From: Leptolyngbyaceae cyanobacterium CSSed165cm_216
Lineage (GTDB): Bacteria; Cyanobacteriota; Cyanobacteriia; Phormidesmidales; Phormidesmidaceae
Assembly (NCBI GenBank): GCA_007135385.1
Contig: SLIY01000303.1
Span: 1-5,529, forward strand
DNA: 5,529 nt
Reading direction: 5' to 3'
Positions 1-4,880 of this stretch are shown here, piece after piece (position 1 is the stretch's first letter; each line of letters opens with the position of its first letter). A program made the translations under genes and the position numbers. The notes under the pieces were generated by a model. That model did no database searches and was not told the DNA's origin. It saw nothing but the letters and a program-made list of their open reading frames with translations.

Positions 1-35
1 GGTAGGCCATCGCTGCTAAAGGAGAGGAGCTTGGC

Positions 36-227
36 ATGGACGACGAAACTGTGGTGCAAATTTCAGCAATGACCGGCTGGATTATTGGTGTCAGCCACAG
101 TAAAAACCGAGGTTACCAGTGTTGGATTGTTAACCCGGCCCTGGATGTGCTCAGCGACGGCACCTTCTACACCACCAGCAGCGCAGCGATGTCTGCAGGG
201 CGCGCCTTTGTGGAACGGTTTGGCTAG
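36..227 (+). CDS. Small conserved-looking hypothetical protein (63 aa)
   Basis: A complete 63-residue ORF starts at ATG 36 and ends at TAG 225-227. The start is supported by a strong Shine-Dalgarno stretch (GGAGAGGAG, 21-29) with GAGGAG six bases upstream of the ATG. The protein has no signal peptide or membrane helix. It has a compact look, with GWIIGVSH (residues 14-21), YQCWIVNP (27-34) and LSDGTFYTTS (39-48), which suggests a small beta-rich cytoplasmic domain followed by a short C-terminal helix (AAMSAGRAFVERF). I do not recognise a named family. The glycine/tryptophan/proline pattern resembles small uncharacterised proteins of cyanobacteria, but that is only an impression. A stop codon at 17-19 in another frame just before the ribosome site could be the end of an upstream gene outside the window, which would make this the last gene of an operon. 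Confidence 0.75.
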   Translation: MDDETVVQISAMTGWIIGVSHSKNRGYQCWIVNPALDVLSDGTFYTTSSAAMSAGRAFVERFG

Positions 228-328
228 TACCGCCTGACAGAAATACGACCATCTTCATGGAGAGTGACAGGTGTTAGGAATCGCTGGCCGACGTATGCCC
301 CAGAGTATTAGTAGTCTGTCAAACCAGA

Positions 329-437
329 AGTGACGGGTCAACAGGATCTGCGGTTCACGGTTTACGGTATGCGGTTTAAGGCGAGCCGTAGACCGTAAAC
401 CGTGAACCCTAAGTCACATCTCCCGTCATTATTTTTT
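329..437 (+). terminator. Possible terminator formed by the palindromic element
   Basis: On the plus strand the stem TGACGGG (331-337) with CCCGTCA (422-428), which encloses the 57-nt heptamer hairpin, is followed directly by TTATTTTTT (429-437). It lies between two convergent genes and could end the transcript of the small gene at 36-227. The enclosed loop is much larger than in a canonical intrinsic terminator, and no U-tract follows in the other direction, so any termination role for the minus-strand gene is not supported. Confidence 0.25.
353..408. repeat. Heptameric short tandem repeat array, eight units, palindromic
   Basis: Eight consecutive 7-bp units run in strict register from 353 to 408. 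Examples are GTTCACG (353-359), GTTTACG (360-366), GTAGACC (388-394), GTAAACC (395-401) and GTGAACC (402-408). Position 1 is G in all eight, position 2 is T in seven, position 6 is C in seven. The last base is G in the first four units and C in the last four, so the array folds on itself: 352-368 pairs perfectly with 392-408, and pairing continues through 370-376 with 384-390, leaving a loop of about 7 nt. A weaker ninth unit (346-352, ATCTGCG) may precede it. Heptameric short tandemly repeated repetitive (STRR) sequences are known from cyanobacterial intergenic regions. Confidence 0.8.
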
Positions 438-474
438 GACTGAACACTAGGGCCAGGTGGCAAGCCCCAAGAGC

Positions 475-1068
475 CTAGGCGGCCTGCTGAACGGCACACA
501 GCACCTGCCGCATTTGTTTCATGTTGCCTGGTAGGTCGGTTTTGATCGCATGCTCAATCAAAAAGGCCGGCACCGGAATGGTGGGCACCGCTTGTACCCC
601 ATAGCTGACTAGGGTACCGCCGTTCACATCTTGCAAATATAGGTCTGCGGCAAAGTGGTTAAAGGTACCCTGTTCTAAGCGAAACTGGACGCGATCGCAG
701 GCGGTTTCAAACACTTTCAAATAAATTTCCACCTGGGCAGACACCATCATAAAGCCCTTGCGACCTACCTGATAGAGGCGACGGTAACGGTGAGACGCTG
801 TTTTTACGGTCTCTATAACTTCGCTCTGAATGATATTAGGAAAGAACTGGGTCCAGCGGCGGTAGTTGGTCACCTGGGGCCAGATTTGCCCCCGGGTGAG
901 GGGGACATACATATGGGCGGTTACCGCTCCACCCCCAGTAGTACCCACCTGGGGTTTAACCAAAACATCCCCCCGTAACAAAGCGATTTGATCGCTGGCG
1001 GAAAAGGTAGCGAAATCTGCCTTAACTGAACCCACTCCAGGGACACTTCTATCAATACTGACAACCAT
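475..1068 (-). CDS. SRPBCC/START-fold protein, polyketide-cyclase/COQ10-like (197 aa)
   Basis: The START-like (SRPBCC) superfamily forms a helix-grip cavity for hydrophobic ligands. The ligand of this protein cannot be inferred. The domain spans about residues 48-190: an opening strand (AVTAHMYVPL, 48-57), the helix-turn region TRGQIWPQVTNYRRWTQFFP (58-77) that corresponds to the family's 'W..vtDy.r...f.P' signature, successive beta-strands (YRRLYQVG, MMVSAQVEIYLKVF, DRVQFRLEQG, GTLVSYGVQAV), and a long C-terminal helix (PAFLIEHAIKTDLPGNMKQMRQVL). The first 45 residues are a low-similarity extension. ATG 1068 is preferred over the in-frame GTG at 1086 because an AGGAG ribosome site (1083-1079, minus strand) sits 10 nt upstream of the ATG and would lie inside the longer ORF. 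There is no signal peptide, so it is probably cytoplasmic or membrane-associated. Family assignment is fairly secure, function is not. Confidence 0.75.
   Translation of the reverse strand: MVVSIDRSVPGVGSVKADFATFSASDQIALLRGDVLVKPQVGTTGGGAVTAHMYVPLTRGQIWPQVTNYRRWTQFFPNIIQSEVIETVKTASHRYRRLYQVGRKGFMMVSAQVEIYLKVFETACDRVQFRLEQGTFNHFAADLYLQDVNGGTLVSYGVQAVPTIPVPAFLIEHAIKTDLPGNMKQMRQVLCAVQQAA
691..698. repeat. HIP1 octamer GCGATCGC
   Basis: Exact copy of the highly iterated palindrome typical of many cyanobacterial genomes, inside the SRPBCC coding sequence. Confidence 0.85.
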
Positions 1069-1078
1069 AGATGGTGTA

Positions 1079-1084
1079 CTCCTC
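1079..1084 (-). promoter_or_regulatory. Ribosome binding site deciding the start of the SRPBCC gene
   Basis: The minus strand reads GAGGAG from 1084 to 1079, ten bases before ATG 1068. It overlaps the first codons of the longer GTG-initiated reading frame, which argues that translation begins at the ATG and not at GTG 1086. Confidence 0.6.
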
Positions 1085-1086
1085 AC

Positions 1087-1419
1087 TTAGATACCTGCGC
1101 TGCTGCCTGCGCTGATGCTTCAGGCCGGGACCTTCTCCCCATTAATACCTAAAGACTTCCTGCTATATAAACGGGTCAAGAGTATTATTACTGTGCCTTT
1201 ACGAACAGCCCCCCGTATTCCTACGGCCCCTCGCTAAAGCTTTATATTGTTCCTTGGCTCCCCTAGGCCAGAAGACGGCTAAGCTAAAGATATGCGGGTG
1301 TACAGTTCACGGTGCACCGCACACCGTGCACCTTGTACCTTGTCCCCGACCCCCGATACCATACACCCAAAGTTCGTTCACGCCCTAAAGTCTCAGGTTA
1401 GAGTTATCCTCAATTGCTT
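1087..1419. other. Divergent intergenic region between the SRPBCC gene and the small membrane-protein gene
   Basis: About 330 bases without a credible gene. It must hold the promoters of both flanking genes. AT-rich patches that could serve as -10 elements are TATATA (1164-1169, readable either way) and the perfect 10-bp palindrome TAAAGCTTTA with adjoining TATATT (1235-1248). None has a good -35 at the normal distance, so no promoter is assigned. The right half (1298-1367) is a heptamer repeat array, listed separately. A 65-codon frame running through that array is not considered coding. Confidence 0.5.
1298..1367. repeat. Second heptameric tandem repeat array, about ten units
   Basis: Ten 7-bp units follow one another without register slippage. 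Examples are GTGTACA (1298-1304), GTTCACG (1305-1311), GTGCACC (1312-1318 and again 1326-1332), TTGTACC (1333-1339) and ATACACC (1361-1367). The consensus is about GTGNACC, with decay towards the right end. GTTCACG is identical to the first unit of the array at 353-408. CACGGTG (1309-1315) and CACCGTG (1323-1329... in reverse sense) give a short hairpin, extended by GTACA (1300-1304) with TGTAC (1334-1338). Unlike the first array, I see no flanking TGACGGG or GTCAAA-type terminal repeats. It lies 50-120 bp upstream of the small membrane-protein gene. Confidence 0.7.
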
Positions 1420-1614
1420 ATGGCTATGCCCCGCCGTCGCTACCCGCTACAACCCATCACTAAGCTTTTTCTTGCCGCCCTGGGGGTGACGATAGCAGCC
1501 TGGGTGTTGCGGGGGCTGGCGTTGCTGGCTTTTTTGCCGGGGATAGTGCTATGGCTGTTGATTTTAATGTGTTTTGCCCTGGGCATTTTAAGTACCCTAC
1601 AACGCATCCGCTAA
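1420..1614 (+). CDS. Small two-helix membrane protein of unknown function (64 aa)
   Basis: From ATG 1420 the ORF encodes 64 residues: a short basic N-terminus (MAMPRRRYPLQPITK, with R5-R7), a first hydrophobic helix (about residues 15-38, LFLAALGVTIAAWVLRGLALLAF), a Leu-Pro-Gly turn (39-41) and a second hydrophobic helix (about 42-61, IVLWLLILMCFALGILSTL), ending in QRIR. The positive residues at both ends suggest a hairpin with both termini in the cytoplasm. ATG 1426 is an equally possible start, and a TTG at 1414 is less likely; no clear Shine-Dalgarno sequence resolves this. The regular helix-turn-helix pattern and absence of rare features suggest a real gene. It resembles small uncharacterised cyanobacterial membrane proteins, but no function can be assigned. 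Its stop lies 4 bp from the stop of the convergent BrkB-like gene. Confidence 0.7.
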   Translation: MAMPRRRYPLQPITKLFLAALGVTIAAWVLRGLALLAFLPGIVLWLLILMCFALGILSTLQRIR

Positions 1615-1618
1615 GGCG

Positions 1619-2521
1619 TTAACGGTTGATCTTGAAGGAATCAAAGGAGGGGGGCGGCGGCGGGCGGCGGCGGCCAAAGCGGTGCCCTGCCCCTGGCCCC
1701 GACGACCGGGTCAACACATTAACCTGTGCCCCCACCAGCATCAGCAGAACCAAACTGTACAGCCCCACTAGCCCTACCCCAAGCCCAAGCAACAGGCCAT
1801 AGTTAGCCAGTTCGACGAGCCGCTGGATACCCCAACGGCTTAACCCTTGCACCAGCAGCCAACCAGTGATGGTTAGTACAGTTCCCGGCAGTAACGGGGT
1901 TCCCGGTACCCAGTGACCGGGGCTGAGGCGGTAAATCAACCCCAAGCCCAAACCCAACACCCCGGCCGCAGCTATCCAGCGTCCGAGCCCGATTAGCCAT
2001 CCCCACCGCTCAGGCTCAGGGGCATCAACCGGGCCAGTGACCAGGCCTACTGCGATCGCCACCATTGCCAACAGCATGACCGTAATCACCCAGGGTATCA
2101 ACCGTCGCCCCCAGGCCAGAGACGGCACTGGTTGCCCCTGGTAAATCGCCCCTAGGGTCTGGGTTAGGGAGCGACTGCCCGCCAAAAAGCAAACCCAGGT
2201 GACTAGCCCGACCCCAACCAAAAGCCACCGATTGGGATCAGACGGCGGCGTCAGCACCTCGGCCCTGACTAAAGCTTGTAACCAGGTGGCCAGCTGTAAG
2301 CCCCCCCGCCACCACCCCTGGGTGGGGTTCAGGTGCAACATTACAAAGCTCCCCCCTAAGAGCCCCAACAGCCAGCCAAAGGTAATTTCTGTGGTCTTCG
2401 TGGTCCAGCGCCCTTGGCCGCCTTTGTGCCATAGGCTTTGCCACAGGGAGAGATGGCCACAGAGGCCAAACCCTCGAAACCGAAGGCGCGATCGCAACCA
2501 AAAATGACGCCGATTAAACAT
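1619..2521 (-). CDS. YihY/BrkB-family-like inner membrane protein (300 aa)
   Basis: An integral membrane protein with about six predicted helices (residues near 46-64, 98-115, 141-162, 174-197, 212-229 and 240-268). The C-terminal half carries the family's typical pattern: LGLIYRLSPG (193-202), then LLPGTVLTITGWLLVQGLSRW (210-230, matching 'PGallaa..Wll.s.lf'), and finally the long last helix ending LVGAQVN (262-268, matching 'llGaelN'). The family's biochemical role is poorly defined; the old RNase BN assignment of E. coli YihY is not supported. Odd points are the arginine-rich N-terminus (R4, R5, R10, R12, R14, R16), the lack of the usual aromatic 'AYY' motif in the first helix, and a proline/arginine tail RRRPPPPP (284-291). 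ATG 2521 is the only upstream ATG; no strong ribosome site is seen. It lies 100 bp downstream of sasA on the same strand, so read-through is possible. Confidence 0.65.
   Translation of the reverse strand: MFNRRHFWLRSRLRFRGFGLCGHLSLWQSLWHKGGQGRWTTKTTEITFGWLLGLLGGSFVMLHLNPTQGWWRGGLQLATWLQALVRAEVLTPPSDPNRWLLVGVGLVTWVCFLAGSRSLTQTLGAIYQGQPVPSLAWGRRLIPWVITVMLLAMVAIAVGLVTGPVDAPEPERWGWLIGLGRWIAAAGVLGLGLGLIYRLSPGHWVPGTPLLPGTVLTITGWLLVQGLSRWGIQRLVELANYGLLLGLGVGLVGLYSLVLLMLVGAQVNVLTRSSGPGAGHRFGRRRPPPPPSFDSFKINR
2052..2059. repeat. HIP1 octamer GCGATCGC
   Basis: Exact HIP1 copy in the middle of the BrkB-like coding sequence, in codons for the third membrane helix. Confidence 0.85.
2488..2495. repeat. 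HIP1 octamer GCGATCGC
   Basis: Exact HIP1 copy near the 5' end of the BrkB-like coding sequence, in the arginine-rich N-terminal codons. Confidence 0.85.
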
Positions 2522-2621
2522 GGCCCAAGTTTACTGCCCAGCTTGTAAGGCCAACCTAACCCACAAAGTCTACGGGATTTTAACGTGATAGACCGTCGAT
2601 GGCATAGATTTTTTGACGGAA
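2522..2621 (-). other. Short gap between sasA and the BrkB-like gene
   Basis: One hundred bases separate the sasA stop from the start of the BrkB-like gene. A CCGTC (2593-2597) and GACGG (2615-2619) pair could make a 5-bp stem, but with a 17-nt loop and no following U-tract on the minus strand it is not a convincing terminator. No promoter consensus is evident. Confidence 0.35.
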
Positions 2622-3797
2622 TTAGGCACGGTAGACCGGCAAGGTAAAGTAAAAGGCACTACCTTCTCCCGGCACAGAATCCACCCAAATTTGACCATAG
2701 TGAGCCCGAATAATTTTCTGACATAGGGCCAAACCCAGACCATAGCCTTCTTCTTTGGTATCCCGCTGTAGACGATAGCTTTCCTCAAAAATCCTGTCAC
2801 AGTTTTCAGCCGGAATTCCAGGTCCCGTATCAGCCACAGTAATCTGTACCTTTTGGGTGGTGCGGTGCAGGGCAACCAGCGACACATCTCCACCTATGGG
2901 GGTGTATTTGATGGCGTTGTCCAGCAAATTCGTGACCACACGCCTGACCTGGGTGCTATCGGCATAGACCGACGGTAAATCTTGCGGAATTTCAGTGGTC
3001 AAACGCTGCTGTTTCTCCCGCAAACGGTCTTGAAAGGCTTCAGCCACTTCCAAGCAAAGACCGTAAAGGTCCATCTCCTGGGGAAACAGTTGCAGCTCAA
3101 TCGACGCCCCTCGAGCGGTTTTCAAAATGTCAGTGATCATCCGATTGATGGCCCGCACCTGAGTTTTGGCGTGCTTCAGCAGCTGACCAGTCAGTTCGGG
3201 GCTGAGGCTGAGGTTCCGCTTCTGGTCGGGGGCATAGCCCAACTCTAAGGTTTCAATCGCGATCGAGGCCGCCGTCAGCGGATTGCGTAAATCGTGGGCC
3301 ATCATGGCAATGATCCGATCCTTGAACCGCAATTGAGCTTCTAGCTCCTCTTTAGTCTGGTTTAGCCGAAAAATTTCGTCTGACAGCTTCATCAACTCTG
3401 CCGAATAACTCAGCGGGTTATTGCTATCCTCAAGCTCTAAGAGCATACCGTCGCCCTGGTTCTCGGCCGCACTCCGCTGGCTTTCTACGTATTCTTGTTG
3501 CCACTTCGGCCACCACCGCTCCAACTGACTGACGATGTCACTACCCGCCAACATCTGCTGGGGGGAGGGAGCTACTTTAATCAGTGCTGGGCTGGCTACC
3601 AACTTATAGTGTTCAGCCAGATAGGGCTGTTCGCCAATGTCTACCACCTCTAAGTTGAACTGAAATTGCCCTTCCAGGGTTTTCAGATACTGCCGAATTT
3701 GCCGCACTTGTTTGGCCAGACTCGGTCGCCTGTCAATAAAGAGCAATAGTTTTAGTGGGACCCGATCGCCCTCAAAGCTACTGGAGGGAACCTCCAT
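2622..3797 (-). CDS. sasA: Adaptive-response sensory histidine kinase SasA (circadian output)
   Basis: SasA binds phosphorylated KaiC through an N-terminal KaiB-like domain, autophosphorylates, and transfers phosphate to the response regulator RpaA to drive circadian gene expression. The 391 residues show both halves. The KaiB/thioredoxin-like sensor spans about residues 14-100 (LKLLLFIDRRPSLAKQV near the start, VVDIGEQPYLAEHYKLVASPALIKV at 51-75, DIVSQLERWWPKW at 87-99). A linker with a helical segment (131-160) follows. The HisKA domain carries phosphoacceptor His168 in MMAHDLRNPLT. The ATPase has the N box with Asn290 and Asn294 (NLLDNAIKYT), G1 box DTGPGIP (323-329), F box IFEESYRLQ and G2 box GYGLGLALC (351-359). 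There is no membrane segment, as expected for a soluble kinase. All catalytic residues are intact and the length is normal. ATG 3797 has AGGGAG six bases upstream (3809-3804). RpaA, KaiA, KaiB and KaiC genes are not in the window. Confidence 0.97.
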   Translation of the reverse strand: MEVPSSSFEGDRVPLKLLLFIDRRPSLAKQVRQIRQYLKTLEGQFQFNLEVVDIGEQPYLAEHYKLVASPALIKVAPSPQQMLAGSDIVSQLERWWPKWQQEYVESQRSAAENQGDGMLLELEDSNNPLSYSAELMKLSDEIFRLNQTKEELEAQLRFKDRIIAMMAHDLRNPLTAASIAIETLELGYAPDQKRNLSLSPELTGQLLKHAKTQVRAINRMITDILKTARGASIELQLFPQEMDLYGLCLEVAEAFQDRLREKQQRLTTEIPQDLPSVYADSTQVRRVVTNLLDNAIKYTPIGGDVSLVALHRTTQKVQITVADTGPGIPAENCDRIFEESYRLQRDTKEEGYGLGLALCQKIIRAHYGQIWVDSVPGEGSAFYFTLPVYRA

Positions 3798-3803
3798 CCT
3801 TGT

Positions 3804-3809
3804 CTCCCT
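3804..3809 (-). promoter_or_regulatory. Ribosome binding site of sasA
   Basis: The minus strand reads AGGGAG from 3809 to 3804, six bases before the ATG at 3797, which supports the chosen start upstream of the KaiB-like domain. Confidence 0.6.
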
Positions 3810-3859
3810 AAGCCCGACGATGTAACTGTAAGCCCAAACCTAGCTTGATGATAAGACCA

Positions 3860-3869
3860 GTTTTAGGTG
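3860..3869. promoter_or_regulatory. Extended half-site GTTTTAGGTG near sasA
   Basis: This 10-mer is the exact reverse complement of 3977-3986 in the dyad farther upstream. It lies about 65 bp upstream of the sasA ATG and next to the only TATATA (3874-3879) in that region, so it is positioned to affect sasA transcription if the motif is a true binding site. Confidence 0.3.
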
Positions 3870-3976
3870 CATGGTATATAGCCTATCTTGATCTTTCCCC
3901 GCCGCCGCACCAGGGTTAGCTCAACATTAGCCAATTACCCAGCTGGCACGGTTGTCCTTTAAACCAAACTCTGAAT

Positions 3977-3993
3977 CACCTAAAACTTAGGTG
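3977..3993. promoter_or_regulatory. Candidate operator: CACCTAA-AAC-TTAGGTG dyad
   Basis: A perfect 7-bp inverted repeat with a 3-bp spacer. Its left half with spacer, CACCTAAAAC (3977-3986), reappears in opposite orientation as GTTTTAGGTG at 3860-3869, 107 bp away and closer to sasA. A spaced dyad plus an isolated extended half-site in a divergent promoter region is the pattern expected for a dimeric repressor or activator. The regulator is unknown; the motif does not match the RpaB HLR1 element. Confidence 0.35.
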
Positions 3994-4147
3994 TAGGAAT
4001 AAGACGTTAGCTCTGTCTAAATCCAGACCTTCAGTTCTGACCAGGGGAAGGTTTAATCCCCAGTCTGATCTTGATATATCTATAGACAGTCTTGGGGCGC
4101 TGGACCGCTAAGTTGAGCCAGAGGAGCTGGTTTTGGGCTTAACCACA

Positions 4148-4157
4148 GTTCTAGAAC
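4148..4157. repeat. Perfect 10-bp palindrome GTTCTAGAAC
   Basis: GTTCTAGAAC is a perfect palindrome about 160 bp upstream of the exported-protein start. A palindrome of this length could be an operator, but one copy alone is weak evidence and it does not match a cyanobacterial regulator site known to me. Confidence 0.2.
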
Positions 4158-4303
4158 ATCGTTTTGGTCCATAAATTACAGTTTGCAACCTGCAATCAAA
4201 AGAGTTGTTACGGTCAAGTGAGTTGGCTACGGCCAGCCTGACAGAGTCCTCTACATTAAGGGTAGGGACTGCGGGCAAAGACAGTCGATTTAAGCTTTAT
4301 GGT

Positions 4304-4310
4304 AAGGGGG
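4304..4310 (+). promoter_or_regulatory. Ribosome binding site deciding the start of the exported-protein gene
   Basis: AAGGGGG lies six bases before ATG 4317 and three before ATG 4314, but inside the ORF that begins at ATG 4299. It therefore favours 4317 as the start. Confidence 0.55.
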
Positions 4311-4316
4311 TTAATG

Positions 4317-4880
4317 ATGGTGACCAAGATTTTTTTTGCACAAGTCATCCAGCGATCCACCCTAACCCGTTTTGCAGCGGCAGCAGCCTGGGGTATAGCG
4401 GTGTCCATGGGCTTAATGGGGGCTACCCAGGCCAGATCAGAAGCCCCAGGGGCCAATGCCCCAGAGAACCCAGTGGCAGAGACCACAGTGGCGATCGCCC
4501 AAGCTACCTTTCCTAGCCATGGGCCAGGTCAATACCTCTATGGTCAGGCACCGGAACCAGAACAAGTGGGATACGGCTATGTGGTACTAGACAGCAGTGC
4601 CGATGGCATCTACGGTGCCTTGTATTTCCCCAGTTCCTCCTTTGATTGTTTTCATGGCCAAGTGCAGGGAAACGAATTGGCGATGACTGTGATCGATAGC
4701 TATAGCCAAGAGTCCTATGCCTACAGCATGGCCTTAGCGTCAGATACAGCGGTGGCCTCCTCCAACTCCAATGACTCGCTTGAGCCCCTAAGCCTGAAGG
4801 ATTTCTACCAACTGGATGGCCCCAACGAGAATGATCTACGCATGTTAGCTATCTGCCGTGGGGTGATCGCATCAGATTAA
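4317..4880 (+). CDS. Exported protein of unknown function with signal peptide (187 aa)
   Basis: ATG 4317 is chosen because of the ribosome site at 4304-4310 and because it gives a well-formed signal peptide: basic residues K4, R13 and R18, a hydrophobic core (about 19-36, FAAAAAWGIAVSMGLMGA) and likely cleavage after ATQA (residue 39) or SEA (43). The mature part begins with a Pro/Ala-rich linker (40-68). It continues with HGPGQYLYGQAPEPEQVGYGYVVLD (68-92), GIYGALYFPSSSFDCFHGQVQGNELAMTVIDSY (97-129) and a C-terminal NDLRMLAICRG (172-182). Cys111 and Cys180 are the only cysteines and could form a disulfide in the periplasm. The alternating strand-like pattern suggests a small beta-rich domain. 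I believe similar uncharacterised proteins occur in other cyanobacteria but cannot name a family. Its stop shares the bases TTAA (4877-4880) with the stop of the convergent gene. Confidence 0.75.
   Translation: MVTKIFFAQVIQRSTLTRFAAAAAWGIAVSMGLMGATQARSEAPGANAPENPVAETTVAIAQATFPSHGPGQYLYGQAPEPEQVGYGYVVLDSSADGIYGALYFPSSSFDCFHGQVQGNELAMTVIDSYSQESYAYSMALASDTAVASSNSNDSLEPLSLKDFYQLDGPNENDLRMLAICRGVIASD
4491..4498. repeat. HIP1 octamer GCGATCGC
   Basis: Exact HIP1 copy in the exported-protein gene, encoding part of VAIAQ just before the mature domain. Confidence 0.85.

Larger units (their letters stand above)
311..447. mobile_element. Putative MITE-like palindromic element with TA flanks
   Basis: The two ends of this stretch are imperfect inverted repeats. 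Reading inward from TA 309-310 and, on the other strand, from TA 448-449, 22 of 29 aligned positions agree with one single-base gap. The matches include TAGT, GTCAAA (318-323 against 435-440) and TGACGGG (331-337 against 422-428). The centre is a second inverted repeat whose 17-bp arms match perfectly (352-368 against 392-408). No ORF is encoded. A short, non-coding, almost wholly palindromic block with terminal repeats and a TA on each side is the architecture of a non-autonomous element (MITE). TA duplication is typical of IS630/Tc1-type transposases, so such a transposase could mobilise it; this is inference, since no transposase gene is in the window. Alternatively it could be a locally evolved hairpin or terminator. 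Confidence 0.5.
3798..4316. other. Divergent non-coding region between sasA and the exported-protein gene
   Basis: About 500 bases without a credible gene on either strand. It must contain the promoters of sasA (leftward) and of the exported protein (rightward). A TATATA (3874-3879), readable as a -10 for sasA, lacks a good -35. The region is rich in short dyads, listed separately: three TTAGGTG half-sites, a nested inverted repeat between 4013 and 4089, the palindrome GTTCTAGAAC (4148-4157), and TTGCA-ACC-TGCAA (4183-4195). AGACAGTC occurs twice in direct orientation (4084-4091 and 4279-4286). The long leader leaves room for an untranslated RNA or a small RNA, but nothing recognisable is seen. 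Confidence 0.5.

Noticed and set aside
1..19. Possible C-terminal end of an upstream gene (TAA at 17-19)
   Set aside because: Only five codons are visible, too few to support a gene call.
353..408. CRISPR-like array
   Set aside because: The repeats are 7 bp and contiguous with no spacers, so this is a tandem repeat and not CRISPR.
1292..1489. 65-codon plus-strand frame through the second heptamer array
   Set aside because: Its first half is simply the translated repeat array and it overlaps the small membrane-protein gene out of frame.
2199..2507. 102-codon plus-strand frame opposite the BrkB-like gene
   Set aside because: It lies antisense within a gene with clear membrane-protein character; its product is Pro/Arg-rich without domain features.
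2593..2619. Intrinsic terminator after sasA
   Set aside because: The stem is five base pairs with a 17-nt loop, and no U-tract follows on the sasA strand.
2570..2893. 107-codon minus-strand frame inside sasA
   Set aside because: It covers the codons of the SasA ATPase domain in a different frame, where all kinase motifs are intact, so it is a shadow.
3798..3850. RpaB HLR1-type site from two TTACA words on the minus strand upstream of sasA
   Set aside because: The two TTACA words are only 6 bp apart, whereas HLR1 needs a 10-bp period.
4205..4516. 103-codon plus-strand frame overlapping the exported-protein gene
   Set aside because: It has no convincing start signal, a low-complexity composition and overlaps the better-supported signal-peptide gene in another frame.
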